A DNA stretch of 64,000 nucleotides. Source: Pyrenopolyporus hunteri (Eukaryota > Ascomycota > Sordariomycetes > Xylariales > Hypoxylaceae). Shown in pieces: positions 1 through 12,691 of the stretch; position 1 is the stretch's first letter, and every line of letters begins with the position of its first letter. Made by a program: the position numbers and the translations under genes. The DNA lies in the NCBI GenBank assembly GCA_902806595.1, contig CADCXC010000038.1:3906001-3970000 (forward strand), read 5' to 3'. The notes beneath the pieces are model-generated. The model searched no databases. It had not been told where the DNA came from and saw nothing but the letters and a program-made list of their open reading frames with translations.

Positions 1-2190
1 CAAGAAGCACTTGGGGTATTGTGATCATACTGGTTTATGTATGGGCAGTACTGATGTATGGATGGTTCAATGCCTGTCCCATCACACCGCCAACTCATGG
101 CTTGAGAGGTCTTCTCGCCACTCTCCAATGTGATTGGCCGGCTTATGCGGGATGGTGTCGAGCCAAAACACTAGGCAAATGGCCTTGGGGACGAAAGAGA
201 TATGAAATTTCCCCCGTATTCTTATTACTCAGGAATTATCTGCTCCCATAGCGCGGGTAGTCGATTTTCTCAACCATTGTCAGTGGGCCCGTACGCAGTA
301 AAAGGGGGGACTGCGCGGGTTTATTAACCTAGCGACTGGTTCCTGCAGAGATCTTCCATCCTTTTTCAACCTCCTGCATGATACATTATCAACATCCACC
401 TCGGGTGTTACGGTGCTATGTTTGGCCCTACTAGGTATGTCAGTATAAGCTTCTTACCTTTGTATTTTCACTTGTGCCTGCCTACGTGTATGTACATCTT
501 CATCGAGGGAAAGTTGGATTGAAATAGGCCGATGAGCGTTGCTTACTATAGAATTGACCCGAGCATCCCTTGGGTAGCCTTTTCTCTCCCGCCCCGTCTC
601 TTTCAACACGTTCATAATACTTAAGCGCTTAAAGCCGGCAATTCTTATTTTGGGTAGGCATAATCTTGTGAATCCATCAAGAGACAGAAACAGAAACAGA
701 AACAGACACCCGATATGGCATCTGCACTTACCCTCGAAAACCTGGGGTAGCGAGAACAGGGCCGAAAAAAAAAAAGGTTGGAAGCTTGGATTTACGACTG
801 CTCTGGGAGTTTCGCGATACGACCGACTCGAGACGACTCTGATTGGAATGGCGCGCAACAACGTTCCTAGGGTGCAAGGCAGGGATCCCGGCGTGAGAGT
901 TTAATTAACGTCCAATCCGGGGTTAATGGGAATGGGCCTCTCCCTTGCCTAAAACTCATACTATAGAGGCAGGTACAATATGTACATGTATATAATATAA
1001 TACATTGCAATACCATACAGTGCTCACATACATGTAGGTACCTGGGTATGTATAATAGTATACTTTATATACCTCCTTCCCACGCTGCGCCAACCCGGGT
1101 ATGGATGATTATACACATACATGTATTTAATGCTATGGTATTGGGTATGGTTCCTGTCCCTCCTCATGTCTTCGAAGTTTGTCTAAGATGGTCGTCAATA
1201 TTACTTTTGATTTGCAACGTACCTACTTACCGTTAGTACCTACGTACATTAGGTAGTCAGTCGTGTACCTGCTTCGCTGAATCCATGTGGGTGGAATCGC
1301 TTTTCCTCTACTGCGCTTACTTACAGTACCTCATGTACGTGCCAGGCACAGGGCCCAACTTTGGTAGGTTACTGTATGTTCCCTTGGGCACATGTATCAA
1401 TCCGTTTTGGGTTTGTGGGGACGTATCTTAACCTACACTGTAGGTAGCTTTGCCCGTTACCATTGGCTGTTAGAAACATCCCAGTAGTAAAGCGTGGTAC
1501 TACTAAGTCACAGGTAGAGGGAGGGGAGGTAGCCACGGGTACTTAAAATTGAGGGGCATTTGCCTGTCGGAAGCAGGTATCTTCGGCAAGGCGTGCCCGT
1601 CCCTGAGTTCCTGGCCTGGGCTAGCTTGTATTGTACCTAGGTACCTAGGCAGGTAGGAGGTACCTAGCTAGTTTCGACAATCCGGTTCAATGTCGAGAGC
1701 AAGGCTCTTTCAGACAATGTAACCATTTTATTATTATTATTATTTATTTTATCTTACTTTATTTTTTACTTGTTTCTCGGTTTTCAAGCCCCTTATTGCC
1801 TCTGGGATTCTCGCCTTGCAATTATTTCTTTTCTCATTGCTGTTATTTGTATTGGATTCTTCGATAGCCCGCTTCTTTTTTCGTTCTATTTGGATTGGGA
1901 AGTCAATCTATTTCCAACGCGACACGCTGCATTTCTTCTCCCAACGAGCTGACAAGGCCATGCACTAGCAGCACAGCAGGTATCTGCACGCGCTTAGCTG
2001 TCTCATTCTTTTTGGCCTCCAACCCTGTCATCTTATTATATGCGGCGTCAATCAGGGTCTTCTAGGCGTCTGGAACAAGAAGGTCCGATCTCGACAGGAG
2101 TTCGTGACGCCGATTGGCTTCCGGCAACCCCTTGAACAACGACACATACGGGCAGCCTTTCGCTCTCACGCGCTGTATGCATTGTGGACC
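1..2190. other. Intergenic region and 5' leader of the RhoGAP gene
   Basis: I see no convincing gene here; the open frames are short, lack domains and show no splice structure. There are palindromic CCTAGG/GGTACC-rich stretches (about 1,637-1,675) and a TTA microsatellite near 1,730-1,745. The part nearest 2,190 is probably promoter and 5' untranslated leader of the downstream gene. Confidence 0.6.
1637..1675. repeat. Palindromic CCTAGGTACC-type short repeat
   Basis: Overlapping copies of ACCTAGGTACC and GGTACCTAGC form a locally palindromic stretch. Similar strings recur in the intergenic DNA of this window near 10,785, 53,056, 53,100, 56,030, 59,915 and 60,693. Confidence 0.6.
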
Positions 2191-5100
2191 ATGTCGCATC
2201 TATCGCTTCAGTGCAGCGAAAATCCATCAGAACCCCATCTCATTGATGACAGTCCTACAATTGGCAGGGCCGTTGTGAATTATCCTTCTCCCGACGCTAA
2301 TCCGCCGTCGTCACTGTTCGCACAGTTTCCCAACGCAAAGTGAGTTGCATATGCTTTTTCATTCTCTTTCTTTTTTTCCCCTTTTTACCCACTAATCGAC
2401 ATCATTCGTCGTCACTCTGGTTAGCTGTTACGCTGTTTCTGAAGAGGTCGGGTTACCTAGAGGTATGCTTTGGAATGCTAGGTGGAGCAGCTGTTTCTTT
2501 TCTTTTTCTTTTTTTCCCCCTCTAATTATTTCCTACTTCCGGTCTTTATTACGAAACTTCTAGGCCGTCTAGTTAGTGCCTAAAAAAAGGGTGCCCTGTG
2601 GCTGGCTTATTGTATACTGGTGCTGACTAGAATCCCCGCTTGTTACTAGACAACGGAAACCCTCAGTTCCTAGTCCTCTACAAATCAGTACGGCTGTGTC
2701 TCCGCCTTCCAGCGCAAGCCCATCCCGATCAATATTCCCCGAACCTATCCACGAGTCTTCCGCAACTACTTCGCTTACTCAGGCTCTATCGCGGGAGCAG
2801 CCACTTCGATACCCTCTTTCGGGCCGTATTGATCGCGCGGAAGATATTTCTCCAGTCTCACCTCTGTCTCCTACCTCTAGGTTTGTACAGCCTTTTCTTC
2901 TGCCCGCAACATTTTCCTTGAATGTTCTACGCCCGCCTCACCAAGTCGGACCCAGACGAATCTATCAAGGCTTACCTATGCTCCAGGGCGGCGCCCTTTT
3001 CCTCTCCTTCGAATGATACTCCGAGTGCTTCCGACGCAACCGCATCCAAAAAGCCGCCCGTAGGCTCTACCGTTTCGAGCGCACCCAACATGGCTGGCAA
3101 CTCGATGACCTTCAGGCCTGATGCCCCAGGCGCTCCACGGACGTCGTCTATTGATTCTGCCATATCTGCCATTTCGAAGACTCACTCGCACCAGGGATCA
3201 CAGGATGCTCAGTCTGGAACAGCGGATATATCTAATCTGATCAGGGCAGCAGGCAGCCCTGAGGCTGTTATACAGTATCTATTAAAAGAAAAGCAGTCCC
3301 AGTCCCAGCAAAACGCACAGTTATGGAGACTCGTCGACAAACAGAGAGCCATGATCCTAGGCCTCAACAAAGACCTTGAGCGCGCCCTGAAGGATAAGGA
3401 GAGATATAGGAAGAAACTAAAGGACGTAATGGCTGCGCACGACGAGCGCTCGAAGTTTGAGTCTACACAGCCAAGTATCCCCAACATTCCTCGGCTCAAC
3501 GTGAATGTCGCCAAGGAACAGGAAATCGACGTACCAGCGTCACCGTCAAATCTTGATTCCGATAGTGTTAAGCACTCTCCGATTGATGTGTCTTTAGCAC
3601 CATATCCGATCACACCTCCAGCCGATCAGGTTTCCCACGTGCCGCCATCAGTAGTTGGTGAACTTCTGGATCCGTCGCATGCTATGCCAAAGGCGTCCGA
3701 ACACGCGTTAGACCACTTTGACCTCGAAGAGGAGGATCGCGTTGCCGATGAAGCGAAGAAAGCATCCGATGCACCTAGAGAAATCCCGATCAATTTCTCA
3801 CTTCCGCCCTCTCGAAGTTTACCAAGCGACCCCCCTCGAGTACCTCCTCCCAAGCGACCAACAGCTAATCCTCCAGCGGTTTCAGTTATCGAAGCAACAC
3901 CGCTGGTTGACCAGGGTATCTCTCAGTTTCCACCACCGTCCGCTCCCCCACCACGCAAACCTCCACCCGCCCCATTACAGCTGAAGAAGGAATCAATGGT
4001 ACCCGCCTCGATTTCTCCGGAAGACGAGGATGATTCCGATTCGGACTACGATTCGTTATTGGAAGTGGACGAGTTGCCAATCCCCGAGAAGCGCGGTCGG
4101 AGAAGAACAAGGGAGGAAGATGATCAAGAGAGGGAAATCATTGCGCAGAAAGAAGCTGAGGCTCGGAGTCTGTCTAAGAAAAGCAAGAAGGGTAGTCAGA
4201 AAGGTACACCCGTTTCTAAGGAATCCAGTCCCCCTCAACACGACGTGTCTACAAATCCCCGGATAGTGGGTACTCCACCTTCGATGGGACCTGAGAGCGT
4301 TCCAGCATCTTTAGCCAGCATCCTGAGCGCGAGCGATATCCGAGAGACCATAGTTCCAGCTTTCTTGAAGAGTCCAGGTCTTCCCGCAAGTCCGAGACCA
4401 ATGGGGATGAAGTCGCCTATGCATTCGACTCCGGCATCCCCTCGCGGCATGGGAATGGCTATGCCACTTTCACCACGGGCTCCCAGACAGCCTATCCCGA
4501 TGCCTCCTAACACATTGTTACCTAGTCCTCCGAATCATATATCTACAAGGCAAAATGATGCCTCCAGAGGAGTACCCGAAAGCCTACAGCCAGGTCATCC
4601 TACAAATCGTGAGAGCGCCGCGGATAAAACAAAGATTTACAGGGGATTTGTTGTGGAAGAATACCCCGATCTACTGCTGCCACCAAACGCCCTCCCATCT
4701 ATCGAAGTCCGGGTTGCTTCGTCTCGTATGAAGCCGTCTAGAGCGAGCCTCTTATCGATGACGCAGTTGGAGGAAGACCCCGTCTTCACACTGGCTGTTT
4801 TCTCGCGAGCTGAGAGCGTTGAACTGTGGAGAGTGGAGAAGGACACAACATCCCTTGCCAAACTTGACCAAAAAATGAAGCAATGTGCATCCTTTACTGC
4901 CAAGACTCCGGACCGGTCCCTATTTAGTGGTCACTCGCCTGCTAAGCTCGATGCTCGCCGTACTATTCTAGACCAATATCTCGACGAACTCCTAAATACT
5001 CCCCTCGATACCGCCACCGCTTTAGAGCTCTGCAGATACTTGTCGACTAATACTCTTCGGCCTAATGCCGACGATTCGTCCTCGTCCAACGAATCGCTCA

Positions 5101-7043
5101 ACGAAGGAGCTGCTCAGAAAAAGGGTCCTGGGGGTAGGCCATTCAAGAATGGTTATTTAACCAAGAGAGGTAAGAACTTTGGTGGATGGAAAGCTCGATT
5201 CTTCGTCCTTGATGGGCCTCATCTGAAATATTACGAAACGCCTGGAGGTGCTCATTTGGGAACTATCAAGCTTCAAAACGCGCAAATTGGAAAGCAATCC
5301 CAGCATACAAATGATGGGTCTCCAGCAAGCGGGCCGAACGGCGAGGAGTTGGATAACCAGTATCGCCATGCATTCTTGGTTCTCGAGCCGAAAAAGAAGG
5401 ACTCCAGCAGTCATGTGAAGCACGTTCTGTGTGCAGAAAGCGACCTAGAGCGCGACCAATGGGTAGATGCTCTACTTCGCTGGATTGATTATCGAGATGG
5501 CACTGAGGAGGAGGCGCATACGGCCGCTAACCATCGGAGCCAAGTTGGAAGCGGCAACATCCACCCCAGCGCGAACCCAAAGAAAAAGGGGGTTGGGAAA
5601 CATCAAGGACATCCTAGTGGGAACCAAGATGGACTGATTGGTGTGAGTTATGACTCGGCCAAGCAAGGTGATGCTCCGGACGGCGTTCCCTCTCGACATC
5701 AGAAACCGGGGACTCCGGAATCACAAGACAAAGTGAACGGTCCTGCTTACACTATTTCGGCTCCTAAAGATCCGCAGTTGATTCCCGATGGGGCCTCGTG
5801 GGGTGGCAAGACGGCTCTGGCCCCGCCCGGTCCAACAACTGAGGAAAAGAAGCAGAGGAAGCGTAGCTTCTTTGGATTTGGCCCTAAAACTAGATCTTCT
5901 AGCGACGATCAAGATCCATCTTATGCTGCCAACGGCGGTAATGCTCCTCAGACTCAAGCGGAGCAACGGGGACCTATTCGACAGGTATTCGGAGCGCCCT
6001 TAGCCGAAGCCGTGCGATATAACGGACCGTTCGACGCCAACGTCCCTCTTCCGGCGGTGGTATATCGCTGTATTCAGTATCTCGATGCTAAGAACGCCAT
6101 TCGAGAAGAGGGCATTTTCCGACTTAGCGGTTCTAACGTGGTTATCAAACAACTACGCGAGCGCTTCAACATCGAGGGCGATGTCAACCTCCTCACCGAT
6201 GATACGTATTATGATATCCACGCAGTTGCTTCCTTGCTGAAGCTTTACCTCCGTGAACTGCCCACCACTATTTTAACCAGGGACCTTCACATGAAATTTG
6301 TTGAGGTAACAGAGATGTCTAATCATCCGGAGAAGATCGTGTCTCTGTCAGAGCTCGTGCAACAGCTTCCACTGGCCAATGAGACATTGCTGAAGTACCT
6401 CATCGCTTTCCTAATTAAGATTATTAATCATCAAGACGTAAATAAGATGACGGTACGCAACGTTGGTATCGTATTTTCACCAACGTTGAATATCCCTGCA
6501 CCAGTATTCGCCCTCCTCTTACAGAATTATGAGGGTATATTTGGCATAGACCCGGAGGAATACGAGCTTCCGTCTCCGGTCGACACGGATTCGGGTATTA
6601 TGGAGATCCAACCTCCCCGACCACCCACGGCGTCAGATTCACCTCATAGGCAACGACTAGTCGAGCGCACGCAACAACGATCAACGCCCACGCCACCACC
6701 CGTGATTTCCGCCGGCGGTCTCCGTCCAACGGCGACGCCTCCGCCTCGACAAGCGTCGTACGAGCCCCATTACCTAGCTCACCCGGGATCCCAGTCGTCT
6801 CTTCGTCCAGCATACGAAGGTGGGTTTGCTGTACCACCCGGCTACGACCAAAACCCGAAACAGCCCGGTTACGACCGACCGCATTACCAACAATACGAAC
6901 ACGATCACAATGATAATTCTTTGTCTGCATACGACCAGTCCTACAATAAGAGCAAAAGAAGAGAGAGCTCAATGTTTATGGGAAACATGATGCTAAATCA
7001 GCAAGGCTCCAGGAGCCACTTGAGAGAGGAAACTAGAATGTGA
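2191..7043 (+). CDS. PX-PH-RhoGAP protein, Bem3-like Rho/Cdc42 GTPase-activating protein
   Basis: This is probably a GTPase-activating protein for Cdc42/Rho acting at the membrane in polarised growth (family knowledge of yeast Bem3). Three exons are inferred: 2,191-2,339; 2,650-2,880; 2,987-7,043. Intron 1 starts GTGAGT, has a CTGAC branch site and ends TACTAG; phases match exactly. Intron 2 is GTTTGT...CTCCAG; an alternative 2,885-2,945 also keeps frame, so the product is 1,478 or 1,493 aa. In the 1,478-aa model I see a coiled coil (about 224-274), a PX-like domain (675-819), a PH domain with GYLTKRGKNFGGWKARFF (837-964) and RhoGAP (1,125-1,306) with arginine finger GIFRLSGS (Arg at 6,120-6,122), KLYLRELP and NVGIVFSP. 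Long Pro/Ser-rich linkers and a Tyr/His-rich tail are present. A simpler model starting at ATG 2,922 would lose the N-terminus. Function by family: sure; 5' structure: fairly sure. Confidence 0.92.
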
Positions 7044-10000
7044 TCACATCTAACGTCAAAACTCAAGATGGTCTTGATGGTACGGTCGTTTTGGATGACC
7101 CAACTTATATAAGTCACGATTTATTACAATTACATGGCTGGCGCCAACACCATCGTCTCGCTACTCTTCTTTCTTGGTCCTTCCACCTCCACGGTTGGTT
7201 TCACGGCCGCCGCATGCCCCAGTAATAAGCGCTGGGTAATAGTCTGCTTTACGCCTCGTCACACTTCAATTTTTTGAGCCAAGCATCATTTCCGTCGATA
7301 TAATCGCTACGGACTGGAGCCTTAGCAAACATAATAATCTAATGTTAGTTCCCGGGCCAATGTTTGGGATGCAATTCTATTCCAAGAGACAGACTTAAAA
7401 GCGAAAGGGGTTGCTGTTTGATTACCCACATCATAAAGCTGCTTTTGGCCGGACGGTGTTCTAGCTGCAGCTACGGGGGGGATTCCGTCGCATTATTTTC
7501 GAAGCTGGGATTTTTTTTTTTCTGAACGACACAATGGGGAAGCAATGTTAGGGCGTTAGTGGCCCCCCATGGGGAAATGATCCCCGACTTAGCATCTAGC
7601 GAATGAAGAACGAAAATCCTAAATCTTGTTAGAAGTTGGTTTTGATATTTTGCGTCAGCTTATGTTAACTAAAGTGTTCTAGCCACAGGTAAGAGGTGTC
7701 GTCCTCGCCTGGAATAGCTAGATGAACCGGCCGTGCAGACATTAGTGCTGCTTACCATTGGTCCGGGGGGGTTCCGAGTTCTTTTCTACATGAGTGAGAG
7801 TGTGATAGCAAAATGTGCCATCGCTCGTTTGGCCGGGAGCCTCATTGCCCGGATCGATAGCAGGCCGTACATACAACAAGACACTACCGAACAGCTACCT
7901 AGTGATGCACATGTCCGCTACATGTCCGCCGAGCCACTAGTATTTAGGGCGTATTCTGCAGCATCCCGTCCCCAACTTTAAACAATTTCGGCACCATTGC
8001 GAGTTCCATCCTGACAGTTCGACAGATTATGTACGATAGTAGTATGCGACCCTCTCTGGAGCAGAGCCAAACATAAGAGCCCCAGCCGCATAGACCCCCG
8101 AGGATGGCTCGAAATCCGAATGGACTAGGGAGTGGAATAAATCTCGTATTAGCTGCTGCTTGCTTTATTAGGTCGTGTTATCGTGGTATGATATCTCTTC
8201 AGAGCGCATACCTTTAGGTACGTTAACATCCAACCCACCGAGCATTTTCTCCTGTTGAGCTCGATACGATCGATCGACTACCGATACAAGCAAACACAAT
8301 AGATCCGCCCACCCACCTTGGTTCTCTTTGCATATATTTAGAAACCAACAGTCACTGATAAGAATCCCCGTCGTTGTTCCGAGCCGCGTGTGACTATCGC
8401 CTATCCTGCACATCAACGCCAGCTGTTTGGACCGGTTTCTGCTTTGAGAAGGATGCAGATCAATACACGGCCGGGACAGGTCTAGACCTCCACCGCGGAA
8501 ATCCCCCCACGGTCTCTGCCTCTTCGATCCGATATATGACATTACCACCCCAAGCTGCAGTCAGGGACTATCGGATCCGAGGGTCGGGACTCTAGGATGC
8601 ATCTCCCGGCGGTAAGAGGTGGCTATTTACCCTGCCTCTCCGTTTCCGTGGCCATTAAATCTTCGAAAAGTTGCCGCGTAAAATCATTGCTGGATCCGCA
8701 CACCCCCGTTGGGATGGGCCGCGAAGGATAGGTATTGGCGGCCCTTAGTTATCAGATGCGTCGACCAACGTGACACTATAACTACCAGATTCTATACTAA
8801 TGCAGTTACATTAGGATTTATAGTACCTCCTTCGACAACGTCGATTGTGTTGGACTATTATTTGATCTTTCTGTCGAATCGAGAGCGTGCTTCGAGGACA
8901 CCGAAAAAAAAAAAAAAAAAAAAAAGGCGAAAACGAGGAACAGGAAGAAGCGTAAGCAAATCACCAGGATTCGAGCAATGGGGCAACGGTCCCCAGCACG
9001 ACCTACCGAAAGACCCAACGCACCAATAGCAACAGCGAAGCAAGATAATAGCCCATGTGCTGACAGCAAGCCACCATATTTGCTATTATTCCACCATCTC
9101 CCTTACACCGTCCTCTGGCTCGACTCGACAGTTGGAACACACAGGGGGTATCATCAGAATCGCGCTACACGGGTTTACATCTACCGAAAGTTGACTATAC
9201 TGGTTGGCCAGAAATCTTCGATCCCCGCGCTTCAACTAACTCTTTCTTCAAAACGCGACGGGAGAAGATGGAGTCGTCCGGAAAGCTTCATATATTCTTA
9301 TCCAGTAATATGACTCGGCCACGTTTTCCGGTGTTGTCGAATTATCGGTGAGAAACTATGCCTGTCAGCCTAGATTCGAGCGTACGTCTACATGCGCCGG
9401 CTCCTGTCAACAAATCAGGTTGCTCTGCCCGCAAGGTAGAGTGATGGGGGGAAAGGTCGTCTCGAGTCGTTTCTGTCGACGGAGCTCACTAATGAGCACC
9501 CCATAGATATATACCGCTAATTCGGATGACGAAAAGAAGTCGTTAGATTGAAGTTAGAATTCCAGGCCCCAAACCCCCGAACCCTGAGATCTAGATCTTA
9601 TACATTCCAGGTCGCCCAATATGGCGGGGGGGGGGGGGGATCAAACCGCCTAGACTATCATGCGCGAAGCGAAGATTCCCAACAAATGATTGAATGGAGA
9701 AGGGGGGGGAGTTCGGGTCCACAGCTTTTTTCTTCAGCCGGGCCGAGTAGAGTGGGATTTCTTTTTCTTTTGAAGATCCTTCTTCTCGTCATGCTGCTAC
9801 CCATTTAGGCGCCGTTTAACATTGACAAAACAGTCTGGTGATGGAAGGATCGGCTGGAGTGCATATAATAAACGTTCTCCCTAAGGCTTTTAATCGTCGA
9901 GCATATACCGGGAGACGAGGGGGGCTATAGGTGTCGTGCCTATTATATGACCCGGAGGTTCTCCGCAAGCTCGTGCCCTTCCTTTTCTGTGTATCTGTAT

Positions 10001-11705
10001 CTCGCTCCCGCAGGGGACACAAATATTAGAAACGAGGTTCGGGCCCGACACCGAACCAATCACGTAGGCGCAATTTGGAAGGGGGCAATAATTGCAAGGT
10101 ATATCAATCACCACTGCGCCCGGGATAAAAGAACGTATAGCGGTATGAATCTGTCGCAGCTCGCAAGGCTCTAAACTGAATTCGTGACTCAATTTATGTT
10201 AATGGAAAGCTTGCTGCACCCCAAGGAGCAAGGGATTGCTCATACAGGTAAGCTCAACTAGCTGCCGAGATCACCTCGTTATATGAAGTTTGGGGTGGCA
10301 ACTAAAGTCAGCTCATTGGATAATATTACCTGTCAATTCGTCCCAATCGGAGACTAAAATAACAAAGTTCGCGCATACATCATACCCATCATACCCATCA
10401 TGCCCATCATACCCTTTATACCCTTATCATCCCCCCGGAAGCCATTAAGTCACGTAGACTGGTGTGAGCCTTGAGTAAGTCTAGTGTACGCTATGGAGTG
10501 TGTTGGGAAGAGCAACAATATCTATTACCAGACCCGGCTTACCATCAATCTTGGATATCGAGATGTCGAAGAGGCCTCGGCGGTTGGCACTCTGAGAAGT
10601 TTTTCGTACTGCGGAGAATTATGACATATCAGTAACTCTTCAGAGCCTATGGCCTATGACCAGGTAAGCTATTATATAATTATAATGACGGTGGAAATAA
10701 ATTCCAGAATAGGCAATGCCAACGTAGAAAAAACATTTCTCTCTCCCTTCCCTAGCGTATGTAGGGTATGCAAGGTATGTAAGTTACCTACCTAGGTAGG
10801 GTATGTGTATGTATTATATCTCTCTCCTCCTATCCCCCCCAACACATTTCCCGTGTCTTTATTCGCCACATTGCTTCGTATGCTTCGTGCGCCTCGTGCG
10901 CCTCGTGCTTCCCGTGCTTCCAGTTACCAACAAGTACAATACAAGCCCGTAGTCTCGGTCTGGGAGCCGTTTGAGGTACTCATGCATCGGCCTTCTTGCA
11001 CAAGCCGGCGCCCACGGTGTACAAGCTCGCTTGATAACGGCCTCAAGGTGTGCTGCTGCATAAAACTGCCCACTTATATCGCATCGGAGTCCAGTCCGGC
11101 GGTTCGTGCATAGAGCATCTACAGGCGACATGGAACTGCACTTGAATAAGATAGTCCATGACAAGCACTGTACACTTAAACCCTGGGAGAACGAACGTGA
11201 TAACTTGAGCCAGATCGGCCCTCCTAAGGCAACCCAGAACCCTATCATGATCATGTATAGTGCCCCTGGTGCAAACACACTTAATACAGAGCAAATCCTA
11301 TCTCGACTAACCACCTTCTCCCGCGAACACCATCAGCATCCCGTTGCTATGACGTTTGAGCATCCCAGCATTCAGGGACGAGGCCCAGCCTAATACAATT
11401 CTCGCCGTTGAAGCTTAGAAGCACAACCCTTCGAATTCGCCTTGACGTAGGGACAAAAGAGATCAAAAATATACGCACACAATTGGCATGCACATTCCTA
11501 TATCACTGCATCCTATTTTCGTTCGAAAATCTGGACGTCAAACTATAGACAGCAGTAGCAACTTGGTTTTTGCCCTCCTTCACCTTCGTTCAACCCCGAA
11601 GACGACAGATCAGCACGACAAATCAGCGCGCCAAATTCTCCCGACCATCCCCATAAAATAAAGGGTCACCTACCACCCAAGGGCTACCGAGGGCTCACCG
11701 CAGTC
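7044..11705. other. Gene-poor intergenic stretch
   Basis: No domain-bearing frame is visible over 4.66 kb. It holds homopolymers (A22 at 8,904-8,925; a G run near 9,625-9,639), a CATCATACC-type microsatellite near 10,375-10,420, a short CGTGC-type repeat near 10,875-10,920, and AT-rich tracts. Open frames near 8.2-8.5 and 11.1-11.4 kb have no recognisable motifs or matching splice sites. It may contain decayed mobile-element remnants that I cannot identify. Confidence 0.5.
10375..10425. repeat. CATCATACC microsatellite/minisatellite
   Basis: Tandem CATCATACC units, with one CATCATGCC variant, decay into CCTTTATACCC. It is a short simple-sequence tract in intergenic DNA. Confidence 0.7.
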
Positions 11706-12691
11706 ATGAACACGGCGGTCGATACTACGCGGAGGTTTGACGAGTGGCCGGATGAAATAACTTCTTCATGGACACCAACATTGTTCACATCGCCTTTCGG
11801 TGAGGCCATACCCGTCCCAGACGCACAACTATGGACCACTCCAGGTAACAATTCAGAGGAATTTCACAAGTCAAGCCAACGTGCCACGCGGGAGCAATTA
11901 GCTCATGGTATAGACTCGACAGCCAATGTAGGCTCCTTTTTCTCCGAGTATTCAAGTCATCTGATCGTGTAATTGGAACCCAATCTCACTAGGCGCACCC
12001 AAGTGTACGCAAACCAAGATCACACATTCCTAAGCACTGACAGCCGTTTCAGTTTGATACTGGCTATACAATCGACAACGCCGCGGGTGCCGGCGCGTTC
12101 GTCTACGATCACTATCCGGGCGCGCATCCAACTGGACAATCCCATCGACATGAGTTAGATTATCCGTTTGCCGGGGATTCGAGAGGACCAGATAACATCG
12201 AGCATGCTGGTGATGGATCGGTGTTTAGCGACAATACGATACCGTTGCCCTTAATATCGTCGACGAATGATCATTTTTCCCCGCATTATTCCGAAGCGAC
12301 CAAGTTTTCGCCTCGATCTACGTCAGGCGTATCCCCAGCCTCCGGCTCGTCGGTAAATTGGATGGCGGACGGGGCCGATCAACAATCCCCCTCGTCGCCG
12401 GCCTGCAGCCTTAACGCGCCACTCGACCCCATGCCGCCCACCAAACACAGGCGTAACCGGGAACGGAACCGGGTGGCGGCGCACAAGTGCCGGCAGAAGG
12501 CTAAGCAGAGCATGACGGAACTGCAGGCGAGAGAGCGGGAGTTGAGCCAGCAAAATCGGCTACTGCAGGAGCACGCAGGTAACTTGCGCGACGAGATTTT
12601 GGACCTGAAGAACGAGATCCTGAGGCACAGCAGCTGCGACAGCGACATAATCCAAAACTACATCGCGAGAGCAGCTCGTGACGTACACTAA
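11706..12691 (+). CDS. bZIP transcription factor (ATF/CREB-type basic region)
   Basis: This is a nuclear DNA-binding regulator. Exon 1 begins at ATG 11,706 and hits a stop at 11,970 unless spliced. Exon 2 begins at 12,053, after a CACTGACAG branch region and a TTTCAG acceptor. A phase-0 donor GTGTAA at 11,967 gives an 86-nt intron and a 299-aa protein. A phase-0 GTAGGC donor at 11,928 is the alternative. The basic region starts near residue 219 (HRRNRERNRVAAHKCRQKAK) and fits the N-x7-R rule of bZIP proteins. It is followed by five leucines at exact heptad spacing and a short C-terminal tail. The N-terminal two thirds is Ser/Pro/Asp-rich and looks like an activation region. The target genes cannot be told from sequence. 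It stands alone, 1.8 kb from the MFS pseudogene. Confidence 0.88.

Noticed and set aside
11106..11393. 95-codon plus-strand frame upstream of the bZIP gene
   Set aside because: No recognisable domain and no phase-compatible link to the bZIP exon; kept only as intergenic sequence.
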